A stretch of 64,000 nucleotides of DNA, from contig CAVTIV010000004.1 of NCBI GenBank assembly GCA_963734865.1, positions 124,001 to 188,000 on the forward strand, written 5' to 3'. The notes below the pieces were generated by a model. The model saw nothing but the letters and a program-made list of their open reading frames with translations. It was not told the origin of the DNA and ran no database searches. The position numbers were made by a program, and so were the translations under genes. This DNA comes from CBDCUW01 sp963734865 (lineage in GTDB: Bacteria > Planctomycetota > Planctomycetia > Pirellulales > Pirellulaceae). How positions within the stretch are numbered: the first letter of the stretch is position 1; every line of letters starts with the position of its first letter. Below are positions 8,419-17,332 of the stretch, in pieces.

Positions 8419-10002
8419 CTAAAAGTCGATCATGTATCGCATGCCAAGGATGGCGTACTTGCCATTGACGCCCGCTGGCAGTGGTACGTTGGGATTGGCC
8501 TGGCCTTGGCCGCCGTTGTTGATCTCACCCCAGACCAGGTTCGTCTGCAGTTTTGAGTAGGCCGTCCAGTACCAGTTCAGTCCCGCCGTGCAGGAATGAC
8601 CTTGACCGCCGCGAATGTCCGAATCGCTGAGATCCAAATAGTCATATCGAAACGCCATCGCCAGAGCGCCCATGCCCTTGCCTGTTCCGCCACGGCAGCG
8701 ATCGACAACGAAGAAGTTCTCGAACGGCTTTACGCGGCCGATTGTTCCCGATTGACGATCCAGCGGAATGTGCTCGCCAGTTAAAAAATACGAAGCGAAG
8801 ATATAGCCGCCGTGGAAGTTGAGAGCGTCACCATTGAATCCACCGAGCGGTTCACGTTGAACCCAGGTGCTGATGTATTCGGCCGTGATTTGAAGTGCTC
8901 CGATGTTCAACATCGACTCCGCGCCGAGTTGCTGATATCCCTCGGCTCCCAAGATTCGGTTGGTATTCCACCACCGTGAATCACTTCTCGCTTCCGGACG
9001 GGTGCGAAAACGCGCTTCGTTGCTATTGTCGTCGTTGTCGATCGTCCCGTTGGCGTCGGTTTGATTCACCGAACCGACGATCGCACAGTGGTAGTAACCG
9101 CGTCCGCCACTGACGTCGTCATACCAGGGGCTCGCTGCCAAACGGCCATACAGACCAGCTTCGTCAAAGTTACCTCGATAGCGGCCATCATCGCTGATGT
9201 TCTCGAGCAGGAACGCACCGTACCGCCAGTTGATCATCTCGTCATCGGTAAAGCCGTACATGCAGACGCCCAAACGACGCGCGTCTTCGTTGAACGATTC
9301 GACGGCAAGTGGGCGTTCGGCGAAGATGTTGTAACGGCTACTGTTGAGGGCATCCAAACCGATTGGACGCTTTTGGTTTCCGATCAACAGCGTCTGGTTG
9401 TGTGGCAGGTTGTTGAACCCGAGGTAGACGTCTTTCATCTCGGGAAAATTGGGATTATTGAAGTCGATCTGGGTTCGGAACAGCATGTTGTTGGGTACCG
9501 TGCCGGAAAACTCCAGCCGGACGCGTCGGAAGTCCCATCGGTCCTGGGGGGGAATTGTCGGATCACCCGTTTCCAAGTAGTTCGTGCCTGCGTCGGTGTC
9601 CAGGAAATTCCAGTTGTCCAAATGGATGCGACCGGTCATCTTCCAGGAGGTCTTTTTCTTCTTATCTGCAGCTTCTTCGGCAGCCTTCTGCTGTTCCTTG
9701 TCCCAAGAGGATTCAAGTTTTTCGACCCGTTCCAGGAGCGCCGAATAGTCAGACAGCGGCACGGTTTCGGTGGCATCGTCTTCGCTGAGCGCCAGCGACA
9801 GGTGAGTCGGCGTGTAGGCAGTCGGTGTGTAGGCAGTCGCTGTGACGCTGGCGGTCGGCTGAACACCGGGTAGCCGCAATGCCTGGATCGGCGCTGGTTC
9901 CTCCGCAGATGCCGTGGCAAGCAGGCTGGTGCTCAAGATCGTGACGGCGGCGCCGATCGCGTCCAGCAAGGCGCGACGCGTCCTTTGGGAAATAGCAGTC
10001 AT
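8419..10002 (-). CDS. Outer-membrane porin, phosphate-selective OprO/OprP type
   Basis: A 527-residue protein with a signal peptide ending near ATASAEEP, a low-complexity segment containing a duplicated TAYTP, and a short coiled coil (residues about 85-117, ERVEKLESSWDKEQQKAAEEAADKKKK) that could bind peptidoglycan or trimerise. The barrel follows with the OprP signature blocks WDFRRVRLEFSGTV, RTQIDFN, DVYLGF and NQKRPIGLD. It ends in LGMRYMIDF with the terminal Phe needed for Bam recognition. Substrate specificity for phosphate is only inferred from the family. No Pho-box-like repeat was seen upstream. Confidence 0.85.
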   Translation of the reverse strand: MTAISQRTRRALLDAIGAAVTILSTSLLATASAEEPAPIQALRLPGVQPTASVTATAYTPTAYTPTHLSLALSEDDATETVPLSDYSALLERVEKLESSWDKEQQKAAEEAADKKKKTSWKMTGRIHLDNWNFLDTDAGTNYLETGDPTIPPQDRWDFRRVRLEFSGTVPNNMLFRTQIDFNNPNFPEMKDVYLGFNNLPHNQTLLIGNQKRPIGLDALNSSRYNIFAERPLAVESFNEDARRLGVCMYGFTDDEMINWRYGAFLLENISDDGRYRGNFDEAGLYGRLAASPWYDDVSGGRGYYHCAIVGSVNQTDANGTIDNDDNSNEARFRTRPEARSDSRWWNTNRILGAEGYQQLGAESMLNIGALQITAEYISTWVQREPLGGFNGDALNFHGGYIFASYFLTGEHIPLDRQSGTIGRVKPFENFFVVDRCRGGTGKGMGALAMAFRYDYLDLSDSDIRGGQGHSCTAGLNWYWTAYSKLQTNLVWGEINNGGQGQANPNVPLPAGVNGKYAILGMRYMIDF

Positions 10003-10481
10003 GAGAAACCGTCCGTGATTTCAATGGAAGTTGCATCTCGAGCCGCCGGAGAGACGACTGACCAGACCCAGAGCATCCTGCTCATCCGATTCGGTCGTGA
10101 TAGGAACACGTTGTCCGGCTCTTGACGGTGGTTTCGTCCGCCGCAATGTGAAAGGAATATTAAGATACGGTTGGCACGGATGTATCGAATGTAGAGCGGT
10201 CGTAGATGCGGAATAATCGCTAGAATCCGTCACCCAGCGAACGACGCAAACCGACCCAATTGCGCGATCGATCCGTTCGTCATGACCGGTAAAGTCGGCC
10301 GCGTCAGCCAGAGTGGCCCGTTGCAGTGGCCCGCTGCAGTGGCCCGCTGCAGTGGCCCGCTGCGTCCGCCCGTTGTTGGTCGCCCAGAGGGGCTGTTGGG
10401 CGCCCGCGGGAAGGTACGCTGGTCGATCGTCTAAGATCTGGGTCCACTCTTGGGGACCGCCGACCATCCGAGAATCCCAGC
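10003..10481. other. Divergent intergenic region with short tandem repeat
   Basis: About 480 bases between the divergent porin and acyltransferase genes. No gene is supported. The right half holds a 13-bp tandem repeat (10310-10374). Confidence 0.5.
10310..10374. repeat. 13-bp tandem repeat, unit GCAGTGGCCCGCT
   Basis: Three perfect copies (10323-10361) are flanked by one degenerate copy on each side. The copies contain PstI-like CTGCAG junctions. They lie about 110 bp upstream of the MBOAT start and extend an upstream open frame that is otherwise non-coding in character. Confidence 0.9.
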
Positions 10482-11912
10482 GTGCTCTTCAATAGCTACA
10501 CATTTATCGGTTTCTATGCCGTCGTCTATCTCGCCTATCTGGCGATGAACCGTCGGCTGGGCGCCCAAAACCTGTTGCTGTTGATTGCCAGCTATGTCTT
10601 CTATGCAGCCTGGGATTACCGCTTTTTGGCGTTGATCTTCCTGTCGACCGTCGTCGATTACGTCGCCGGGCGAGGGATCGAGAAGGCACCCACCGACGCG
10701 TCTCGCAAATCGTGGCTGATCGTCAGCCTGGTCGTGAATCTCGGTGTCCTGGCGACTTTCAAGTACCTGGGATTCGCGATCGCGTCATTCTGCCAACTGA
10801 CCGCGTTTCTTGGTATGAGTTTGTCGATCCCGATCGCCAGCATCGTCTTACCAGTGGGAATCAGTTTCTACACTTTCCAGACTCTCAGTTATACGATCGA
10901 CGTTTATCGAGGGAGGATCTCCGCCTGCAGAGATCCGCTTGGATTCGCAGTGTACGTCGCCTTCTTTCCGCAGTTGGTTGCGGGGCCAATCGAACGGGCG
11001 ACTCATTTTCTTCCACAAGTATTGCGACACCGATCCATTGGTCGTCTTGATCTCGCGATCGGAACACAGTTCGTATTGCTCGGCTATTTTTATAAAGTTG
11101 TTTTGGCGGATTCGATCGCGCCGATGGTCGACCAATTCTATGCGTCTCCCGACCGATACGGCGGATCGATCGCTTGGCTCGCGAGCCTCGGGTTCGCCGT
11201 TCAGATCTACGGTGATTTCGCCGGTTACAGCTTGATTGCCCGAGGAATCTCACGTTGGATGGGATTTCGGCTGATGTCCAATTTTCGTCAGCCCTATCTG
11301 GCCACGAGTCCCCGTGATTTTTGGAGTCGCTGGCATCGCTCACTGTCGATGTGGCTGAGACGCTACTTGTATTTCGAACTCGGTGGCAGCCGTCAAGGTT
11401 TTGCAATGACTTGCCGTAACCTAATGGCAACCATGTTGCTCGGCGGCCTGTGGCACGGAGCGTCCTGGAATTTTGTTTTCTGGGGCGGGTTTCATGGATC
11501 GCTGCTCGTGACGCAACATTGGTGGATCGCGACAAGATCCACCGGCTCCAAGAAAAAACTCTCTCCACTTGGAATGTCCGCGAAGCGACTTCTGCAAACG
11601 GCCGTGACGTTTACCTTGACTCTGATCGGATGGACCTTGTTTCGCGGCGAATCGGTCTCGAAAATCAAGGCGACGTTGATCCAAATGTTCGCCGCGCCGC
11701 TGGGGGACGACCGATGGCACGCATTCGCCTTGCCGATCGTCTCCGCGTTCCTGGTGATGCAATCGATTGACCTTTGGCGCGAGCGGCAACAGAGCGAGTT
11801 GGTGCTGCTGCGGGCCCCCGCATTCGTGCGATGGACGCTGTACACCCTGTTCTTGACATCGGTGATAGCGGTCGGTTTTCGTCCGACGACATTTATCTAT
11901 TTTCAGTTTTAG
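10482..11912 (+). CDS. MBOAT-family O-acyltransferase (AlgI-like)
   Basis: A 476-residue polytopic membrane protein. The GTG start at 10482 gives VLFNSYTFIGF, the standard AlgI-type opening; the longer upstream frame runs through the tandem repeat. It contains PVGISFYTFQTLSYTIDVYRG, PQLVAGPIERA, a DFWSRWHRSLSMWLRRYLYFELGG block and the catalytic-His motif GGLWHGASWNF. Such proteins transfer acyl groups, usually acetyl, across the membrane to an exported polysaccharide. The SGNH-like gene 14 bp downstream is the expected partner. The polysaccharide target is unknown. Confidence 0.93.
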   Translation: MLFNSYTFIGFYAVVYLAYLAMNRRLGAQNLLLLIASYVFYAAWDYRFLALIFLSTVVDYVAGRGIEKAPTDASRKSWLIVSLVVNLGVLATFKYLGFAIASFCQLTAFLGMSLSIPIASIVLPVGISFYTFQTLSYTIDVYRGRISACRDPLGFAVYVAFFPQLVAGPIERATHFLPQVLRHRSIGRLDLAIGTQFVLLGYFYKVVLADSIAPMVDQFYASPDRYGGSIAWLASLGFAVQIYGDFAGYSLIARGISRWMGFRLMSNFRQPYLATSPRDFWSRWHRSLSMWLRRYLYFELGGSRQGFAMTCRNLMATMLLGGLWHGASWNFVFWGGFHGSLLVTQHWWIATRSTGSKKKLSPLGMSAKRLLQTAVTFTLTLIGWTLFRGESVSKIKATLIQMFAAPLGDDRWHAFALPIVSAFLVMQSIDLWRERQQSELVLLRAPAFVRWTLYTLFLTSVIAVGFRPTTFIYFQF

Positions 11913-11926
11913 CGAGGCGAAAAGAA

Positions 11927-13006
11927 ATGTTCGGTCGGCGTGAGCAGCTCGCGAATCGGATGGCTACCGACAACGGTCGGATCAGGCGAACGATCCTTTC
12001 GGTCGTGCCGGCCATTGCGATTGGATGGATCCTTTGCGAAGGATTGCTCAGGATTCTCATCCCTCAGCCGATCTACTATTCCACTTGGTTCACCGCCGGA
12101 GTTCATCAACACGATGATCGATTGGGTTTCGTTTTTCGGCCGAATTACAACGGCGCGATGCGAAATGCGGATCAAGTCTGGATGGAGCCGCTCCGGCTCG
12201 ATGCAGATGGATTCCGACTACCGGCGGTGCGGATGGGTCGCTCGGAGTCGGGTCGACCGTTGACCATCGTCATGCTGGGGGGGGCCTCGATGGCGTTTTG
12301 CTATGGGCTGCCCGACGCGGATTGTTTGCACCAACAAGTCGCTGACCGCCTGAATCGCAATTGCCGGATCGAATTGGTTTCCTGGCCGGGGTTTACCATT
12401 GACCAGGATATTCAAAAGCTGAAACGCTTTACCAACCCTCGGCAGTTCGACATCGCCGTGTTGTACGGCTATGACGCCGATGATTTTGAATCCGCGCCCA
12501 ATGGGAACCAGGTCCCACCGACGGTTGGGGACCAAACGACCTCGATTCGCATGATCGATTCCGTGGTCGTGCCCCCTGACCCCGCAGCCCGATTGGCTCC
12601 TTCCCTGTACTACCGCAGCTACCTGATCGCCGGTCTTTGCCGGATGTTGCGCGTGCCCGCCCAGGTTTTCTCGCGGCTCCTTGAGGATCGGTCCGACGCA
12701 GCGACAACGACCAGATCGATCGACACGGCTTTCGACGGCGATCTGCGGTTGATCACGGCAGCCCAGCGGCTCCGCTCGTTGGGCATCAAGGAGGTCTTGA
12801 TCGTTGCCTTGCCGCGAGAGGGCCGTCGTCTCGGGCCCCCTCACTTGCCCCCTGTGCCGTCGCGCGATCTGCGCGCGATCGATCTGCGCGATGAATTTGA
12901 TCAGGGAGGTTTCCATGCCGACTGGATTGCAAGCGGGCATTATGGACCGGGAGCAGCCGGTAAACTGGCCGGCAAGATCGCCACTGCGTTGACCGAAGTC
13001 GACTGA
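11927..13006 (+). CDS. SGNH-hydrolase-like membrane-anchored protein, partner of the MBOAT acyltransferase
   Basis: A 359-residue protein with one N-terminal membrane helix (residues about 19-42, TILSVVPAIAIGWILCEGLL) and an extracytoplasmic domain. The nucleophile block reads MLGGASMAFCYG, where SGNH enzymes usually have GDS; the Ser is kept but the Asp is Ala. A C-terminal SGHYGPGAAGKLA holds the expected His. The start follows a GAGG motif right after the acyltransferase stop. In alginate- and cellulose-acetylation systems such proteins take the acyl group from the MBOAT protein. Here that role is inferred from synteny. Confidence 0.75.
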   Translation: MFGRREQLANRMATDNGRIRRTILSVVPAIAIGWILCEGLLRILIPQPIYYSTWFTAGVHQHDDRLGFVFRPNYNGAMRNADQVWMEPLRLDADGFRLPAVRMGRSESGRPLTIVMLGGASMAFCYGLPDADCLHQQVADRLNRNCRIELVSWPGFTIDQDIQKLKRFTNPRQFDIAVLYGYDADDFESAPNGNQVPPTVGDQTTSIRMIDSVVVPPDPAARLAPSLYYRSYLIAGLCRMLRVPAQVFSRLLEDRSDAATTTRSIDTAFDGDLRLITAAQRLRSLGIKEVLIVALPREGRRLGPPHLPPVPSRDLRAIDLRDEFDQGGFHADWIASGHYGPGAAGKLAGKIATALTEVD

Positions 13007-13317
13007 GCAAGATCGCACGCTTTTTGCTTCGATGCGGTCGAGCGTGACAATCCGCACCCCGTGGCAGTCTGCACACGCTTGGTCCGCACAAGGATCGCAT
13101 TGGTGGTTTCGGCGCTTCTGACGTGGCCGAGGGTGTGCCTCGGATTGGCGGCCGCCTCGGATGGATCAAAACATTGATTTTGGAACGCAGATTGCGGCTA
13201 CATGCCTGTCAGTCGAGAGAAACCGAAGTTGTCAATCGCAGATCGCTTCTGTCGGGTTGTAAATCGGGAGATGGGGGATTTTCGCCGCCAACGGGTCACG
13301 AATTCGGAGTCACGATC
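13007..13317. other. Intergenic region upstream of the CBS gene
   Basis: About 310 bases with no supported gene, terminator or clear promoter. An in-frame upstream extension of the CBS ORF exists but has no protein character. Confidence 0.4.
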
Positions 13318-13821
13318 ATGCCGGTCGAACCAGTCACCGAAATCCAAGTCCAGGATGTGATGACACGAGATGTTTTATGCGTCGGTCCGCTGACGAGCAT
13401 CGGCGAAGCGCTCGATTTGATGTTCGAGGCCAGGGTGTCGGCGCTTCCGGTTGTTGATGATGCGAACCGCTGTTTCGGAATCGTGACGGTGACTGATTTG
13501 GTTGTGTTGCTGCGATCGACCGAGCAAGCGCTCAAGAGCGACTATCTGCGCTTCGATGATTACCGACAGGCAATCACATTGGTGCTACGTCGGCTTGACA
13601 GCGATCCGGTGCGGAACGTGATGAGCGAATTGATGGTCAGTGTGGCACCGGAAGTCAGCCTGGGACGTGCTGCCAAGACAATGGCCGACGAGAATGTGCA
13701 TCATCTGCCGGTGATCGCCGATCGCAAGCTGGTCGGGTTCTTATCATCGTCGGACATCGTTCGCGTGGTGGCCGAAAATGCATCGGGCGGCGCGGGATCT
13801 CACAGAGAGCGACCTGACTGA
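13318..13821 (+). CDS. CBS-domain pair protein
   Basis: A 167-residue protein made almost entirely of two CBS domains. The first starts at VQDVMTRDVLCVGPLTSIGEALDLMFEARVSALPVVDD. The second begins at VRNVMSELMVSVAPEVSLGRAAKTMADENVHHLPVI. Such stand-alone pairs bind adenine nucleotides and act as energy sensors. The ATG at 13318 follows CGGAG. It lies 260 bp upstream of the prkA operon on the same strand, so a link to that stress operon is possible but not shown. Confidence 0.85.
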   Translation: MPVEPVTEIQVQDVMTRDVLCVGPLTSIGEALDLMFEARVSALPVVDDANRCFGIVTVTDLVVLLRSTEQALKSDYLRFDDYRQAITLVLRRLDSDPVRNVMSELMVSVAPEVSLGRAAKTMADENVHHLPVIADRKLVGFLSSSDIVRVVAENASGGAGSHRERPD

Positions 13822-14080
13822 ATCGGCATCGATTTTTCTTTCGCAAATTGTTTCTATCAAACGACTTACGTCTGATTTATTGACCTGCGTGGTGTTGTCA
13901 AAATCGGACGAGGGGATCAATGACCTTATAATAGATTCGGGCGTTCGAACGTCTTTTCTTTGGCAGGACGGAGCGTGTGCCAATGGCGGATCCCTTGAGT
14001 TGGTTGATGCTTGCCTCAAGAGATCGGCTGGGTGCAAAGTAGCCCCACGTCTCCAGGGATGCCAGACTCGACAACGAGCT

Positions 14081-16033
14081 ATGACTAGCAATCAATCCGA
14101 CGACATACTGAAACGGTACAGCGAAGCTTACGAGAAGGACAAACTCGTTTCCTATTCGCTGAAAGAGTATTTGCTTGCCGCGAGCAAGGATCCAAATCTG
14201 TACGCATCCTCGGCCGAACGAATGGTGCAGGCGATTGGCGAACCCGAGTTCGTCGATACGGCCAACGATCCTCGACTGGGCCGGATCTTCATGAACCGGA
14301 CGATCAAGACGTACAAGGCATTCAAGGACTTCTACGGTTTGGAGGAGACGATCGAGCGCATTGTGGGGTTCTTTCGCCATGCCGCACAGGGCTTGGAAGA
14401 ACGCAAGCAGATTCTTTATTTGCTTGGTCCGGTCGGGGGCGGGAAAAGTTCGCTGGCCGACGCGCTGAAGACGTTGATGCAGCATCGACCGGTCTATGTG
14501 TTGGCTGCGGGTGACGAGATCAGTCCAATCTATGAGAGCCCGTTAGGTCTATTCGATCCCGAATCGATGGGAATGATGCTGGAAGAGGAGTACGGCATAC
14601 CCCGTCGCCGACTGCCAGGCTACATGTCGCCCTGGGCGCTGAAGCGGCTCGACGAGTTTGGCGGCGACATTTCAAAGTTCTCCGTCGTCCGGGTGATGCC
14701 ATCCGAGCAGCGACGGGCATGTGTGGCCAAGACGGAACCGGGCGACGAAAACAACCAGGACATCTCCTCTCTGGTCGGCAAGGTCGACATCCGCAAGCTT
14801 GAGCATTTCGGTCAGGACGATGCCGACGCGTACTCCTACAGCGGTGGACTCAATCGGACGACGCAGGGACTGTTGGAATTTGTCGAGATGTTCAAGGCGC
14901 CGTTAAAGATGCTGCACCCGCTGTTGACGGCGACCCAAGACGGGACGTATGTCGGCACCGAGAACGTCGGAGCGATGCCATACCAGGGAATCATCGTCGC
15001 CCACTCCAACGAATCGGAATGGGAGTCCTTCAAGGCAAATCGTCATAATGAGGCGTTTCTTGACCGCATCTGTGTGGTCAAGGTTCCTTACTGTTTGCGA
15101 GTGACCGAGGAAAAGCAGATTTACGACAAGCTGATTCAGAACTCGGAACTTGGTGACGCTCCGTGCGCGCCCGACACACTCGAGATGATGGCGCGGTTTT
15201 CGGTGCTGACTCGACTGAAGGAACATGAAAACTCGAGCCTGTACTCGAAGATGCGGGTTTATGATGGCGAGTCGCTCAAGGACACCGATCCACACGCGCG
15301 AACGAAGCAAGAGTACAGCGATGCCGCCGGCGTTACCGAAGGGATGGACGGGATGTCTACCCGCTTTGCCTATAAAATTTTGTCCGAGACGTACAACTTT
15401 GACACCCGCGAAGTGGCCGCTGACCCGGTGCACCTGATGTACGTGTTGGAAAAGTCGATTCGCCGCGAGCAATTTCCCGAAGAGACGGAACAGCGATATC
15501 TGGAGTTCGTCAAAGAGGAACTGGCCACGCGGTACGCAGAATTCATTGGCAATGAGATTCGCAAGGCCTACCTGGAGTCGTACCACAGCTACGGGCAGAA
15601 CCTCTTTGACAGGTACATTTCCTATGCCGACGCTTGGATTGATGATCAAGATTACAAGGACCCCGACACCGGCCAGTTGATGGATCGTGACGTGCTCAAC
15701 GAAGAGCTCGAAAAGATTGAGCACCCGGCCGGGATCGCCAACGCAAAGGACTTCCGCTACGAGGTTGTCAAGTTTTCGCTCCGAGCGCGTGCCAAGAATG
15801 AAGGACGCAATCCGGAGTGGACTTCGTACGAGAAAATTCGTGACGTGATCGAAAAGCGGATGTTCGGACAGATCGAGGAGCTGTTGCCGGTGATCAGTTT
15901 CGGTGCCAAAAAAGATAGCGAAGCCGAGCAGAAGCACAGTGAATTCGTCGATCGCATGACTCGTCGCGGTTACACCAAACGACAGGTACGTCGATTGGTT
16001 GATTGGTACATGCGGGTCAGTAAATCAAGTTGA
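14081..16033 (+). CDS. prkA: PrkA-family AAA+/serine protein kinase
   Basis: A 650-residue PrkA protein with an N-terminal AAA+ domain (Walker A GPVGGGKSS, residues about 116-124) and the C-terminal kinase-like PrkA domain. The ATG at 14081 (MTSNQSDDILKRYSEAYEKD) matches the usual family start; the longer frame upstream overlaps the CBS gene. prkA, yeaH and spoVR/ycgB form a conserved operon linked in other bacteria to starvation and stress adaptation. The same order is seen here with a 9-bp gap to the next gene. Confidence 0.94.
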   Translation: MTSNQSDDILKRYSEAYEKDKLVSYSLKEYLLAASKDPNLYASSAERMVQAIGEPEFVDTANDPRLGRIFMNRTIKTYKAFKDFYGLEETIERIVGFFRHAAQGLEERKQILYLLGPVGGGKSSLADALKTLMQHRPVYVLAAGDEISPIYESPLGLFDPESMGMMLEEEYGIPRRRLPGYMSPWALKRLDEFGGDISKFSVVRVMPSEQRRACVAKTEPGDENNQDISSLVGKVDIRKLEHFGQDDADAYSYSGGLNRTTQGLLEFVEMFKAPLKMLHPLLTATQDGTYVGTENVGAMPYQGIIVAHSNESEWESFKANRHNEAFLDRICVVKVPYCLRVTEEKQIYDKLIQNSELGDAPCAPDTLEMMARFSVLTRLKEHENSSLYSKMRVYDGESLKDTDPHARTKQEYSDAAGVTEGMDGMSTRFAYKILSETYNFDTREVAADPVHLMYVLEKSIRREQFPEETEQRYLEFVKEELATRYAEFIGNEIRKAYLESYHSYGQNLFDRYISYADAWIDDQDYKDPDTGQLMDRDVLNEELEKIEHPAGIANAKDFRYEVVKFSLRARAKNEGRNPEWTSYEKIRDVIEKRMFGQIEELLPVISFGAKKDSEAEQKHSEFVDRMTRRGYTKRQVRRLVDWYMRVSKSS

Positions 16034-16042
16034 AGGTGAAAC

Positions 16043-16525
16043 GTGCATGTGATTGATCGTCGCCGAAACCCACAGTCCAAGAGTCTCGGCAACCGACAAC
16101 GGTTCGTCCGCCGTGTCAAGGCTCACATCCGCAAGGCTGTTCGTGATTCGATTCGGGAGCGGAAGATCGCCGATCTCGAAGGCGGCGAGGAGATCACGAT
16201 CGATTCCAGGGATCTCAAGGAACCCAGCTTCAATCACGATCGTGAAACTGGCAGTCGTGATTACGTCTTGCCCGGCAATCACGACTATCGTCGTGGCGAC
16301 AAGATTCAAAAGCCGCAGCGGGGCGGATCGAGCGGCAGCCGCGGTAGTGCCGATGGCGATGGCGAGGATGGTTTTGTCTTCGCGTTGACCAGCGACGAAT
16401 TTCTGGACATCTTTTTCGATGACTTGCAATTGCCCAATCTTGCCAAGCGAAAACTCAAGTCGATGGTCACGCCCGCCCGATCGCGCCGGGTATGCCGGCG
16501 ATGGGTCGCCGCAACGGCTCAATAA
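16043..16525 (+). CDS. YeaH/DUF444 protein, N-terminal fragment (frameshifted gene)
   Basis: The GTG start gives (M)HVIDRRRNPQSKSLGNRQRF, the standard DUF444 N-terminus, preceded by GAAGGTGA. The frame follows the family through FVFALTSDEFLDIFFDDLQLPNLAK. After KLKSM it runs into non-homologous residues and stops. The family sequence (RAGYAGDGSPQRLN...) continues in the +1 frame from about 16480. One extra C within 16471-16479 (ACGCCCGCCCG) explains the break. It could be a true mutation, an assembly error or, less likely, programmed frameshifting. Confidence 0.85.
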   Translation: MHVIDRRRNPQSKSLGNRQRFVRRVKAHIRKAVRDSIRERKIADLEGGEEITIDSRDLKEPSFNHDRETGSRDYVLPGNHDYRRGDKIQKPQRGGSSGSRGSADGDGEDGFVFALTSDEFLDIFFDDLQLPNLAKRKLKSMVTPARSRRVCRRWVAATAQ

Positions 16526-16535
16526 ACGCGAAACC

Positions 16536-17318
16536 ATGCGGCGCTCGCTGGCCCGACGCATCGCACTGCGAAGACCGAAACGCAGCGAGATCGAAAGTTT
16601 AGAGGCCGATTTGGCCCAAGCCGAAGCGGATGGAGATGAGAGCGAGGTTCAACGGTTGCGTCAGATCATTCTCACCAGTCGCAAGCGGATGCAGTCGGTT
16701 GCCTATATCGAATCGGTCGACCTTCGTTACAACCGCTTCGAGCGGACACCCAAACCGACCACTCAGGCGGTGATGTTTTGCTTGATGGATACGTCGGCTT
16801 CGATGACCGAGGATTTGAAAGACCTGGCCAAAAGATTTTACATGTTGCTGCATTTGTTTCTGACCAGGCACTACCGCGCCGTCGAAATTGTCTTTATCCG
16901 ACACACCTACACTGCTTCCGAAGTTGACGAAGAAACATTCTTTCATGGACGCGAGACCGGTGGCACGATCGTCTCTTCGGCACTTGCCGAGATGCTTCGC
17001 GTTGTTCAGGAACGGTACCCAGTTGATGATTGGAATATCTATGCCGCACAGGCGTCCGATGGCCATAACTTCGACCACGACATGCCACAAACGTTGACGC
17101 TGCTGGAACAGAAGATTCTGCCGATCTGCCAGTATTATGCTTATATCGAAGTTGGCGATGACGAGTCACGCGACGGCAGTCTGTTGTGGGATGGGTATTC
17201 GGCATTGGTCGAACGATATGATCATTTTGCCCGGGCGGGGGTCGGCGAGGCGGGCGACATTTTTCACGTCTTCCACGATCTGTTCGCCGGCAACAGTGGT
17301 CGCGATCAGCGGAAATAG
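16536..17318 (+). CDS. YeaH/DUF444 protein, C-terminal fragment with VWA-like domain
   Basis: This frame carries the rest of the DUF444 protein. In-frame homology starts at about 16478 (RAGYAGDGSPQRLNKRETMRR) and the first ATG is at 16536. It contains the von Willebrand-like metal site VMFCLMDTSASM (DxSxS), the block RAVEIVFIRHTYTASEVDEE and ETGGTIVSSAL, and ends FHVFHDLFAG. The whole gene would code for about 425 residues, normal for YeaH. It sits between prkA and spoVR with a 14-bp gap to the latter. Confidence 0.85.
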   Translation: MRRSLARRIALRRPKRSEIESLEADLAQAEADGDESEVQRLRQIILTSRKRMQSVAYIESVDLRYNRFERTPKPTTQAVMFCLMDTSASMTEDLKDLAKRFYMLLHLFLTRHYRAVEIVFIRHTYTASEVDEETFFHGRETGGTIVSSALAEMLRVVQERYPVDDWNIYAAQASDGHNFDHDMPQTLTLLEQKILPICQYYAYIEVGDDESRDGSLLWDGYSALVERYDHFARAGVGEAGDIFHVFHDLFAGNSGRDQRK

Positions 17319-17332
17319 GCGATCGGAGAGTC

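Noticed and set aside
9061..9873. Plus-strand ORF of 270 codons opposite the OprP-like porin
   Set aside because: Antisense shadow; the minus-strand frame has a clear signal peptide, coiled coil and barrel signature.
16463..16482. Programmed +1 frameshifting in the DUF444 gene as the favoured explanation
   Set aside because: No slippery codon plus stop or stimulatory structure typical of +1 sites was recognised; a simple base insertion or error is more likely.
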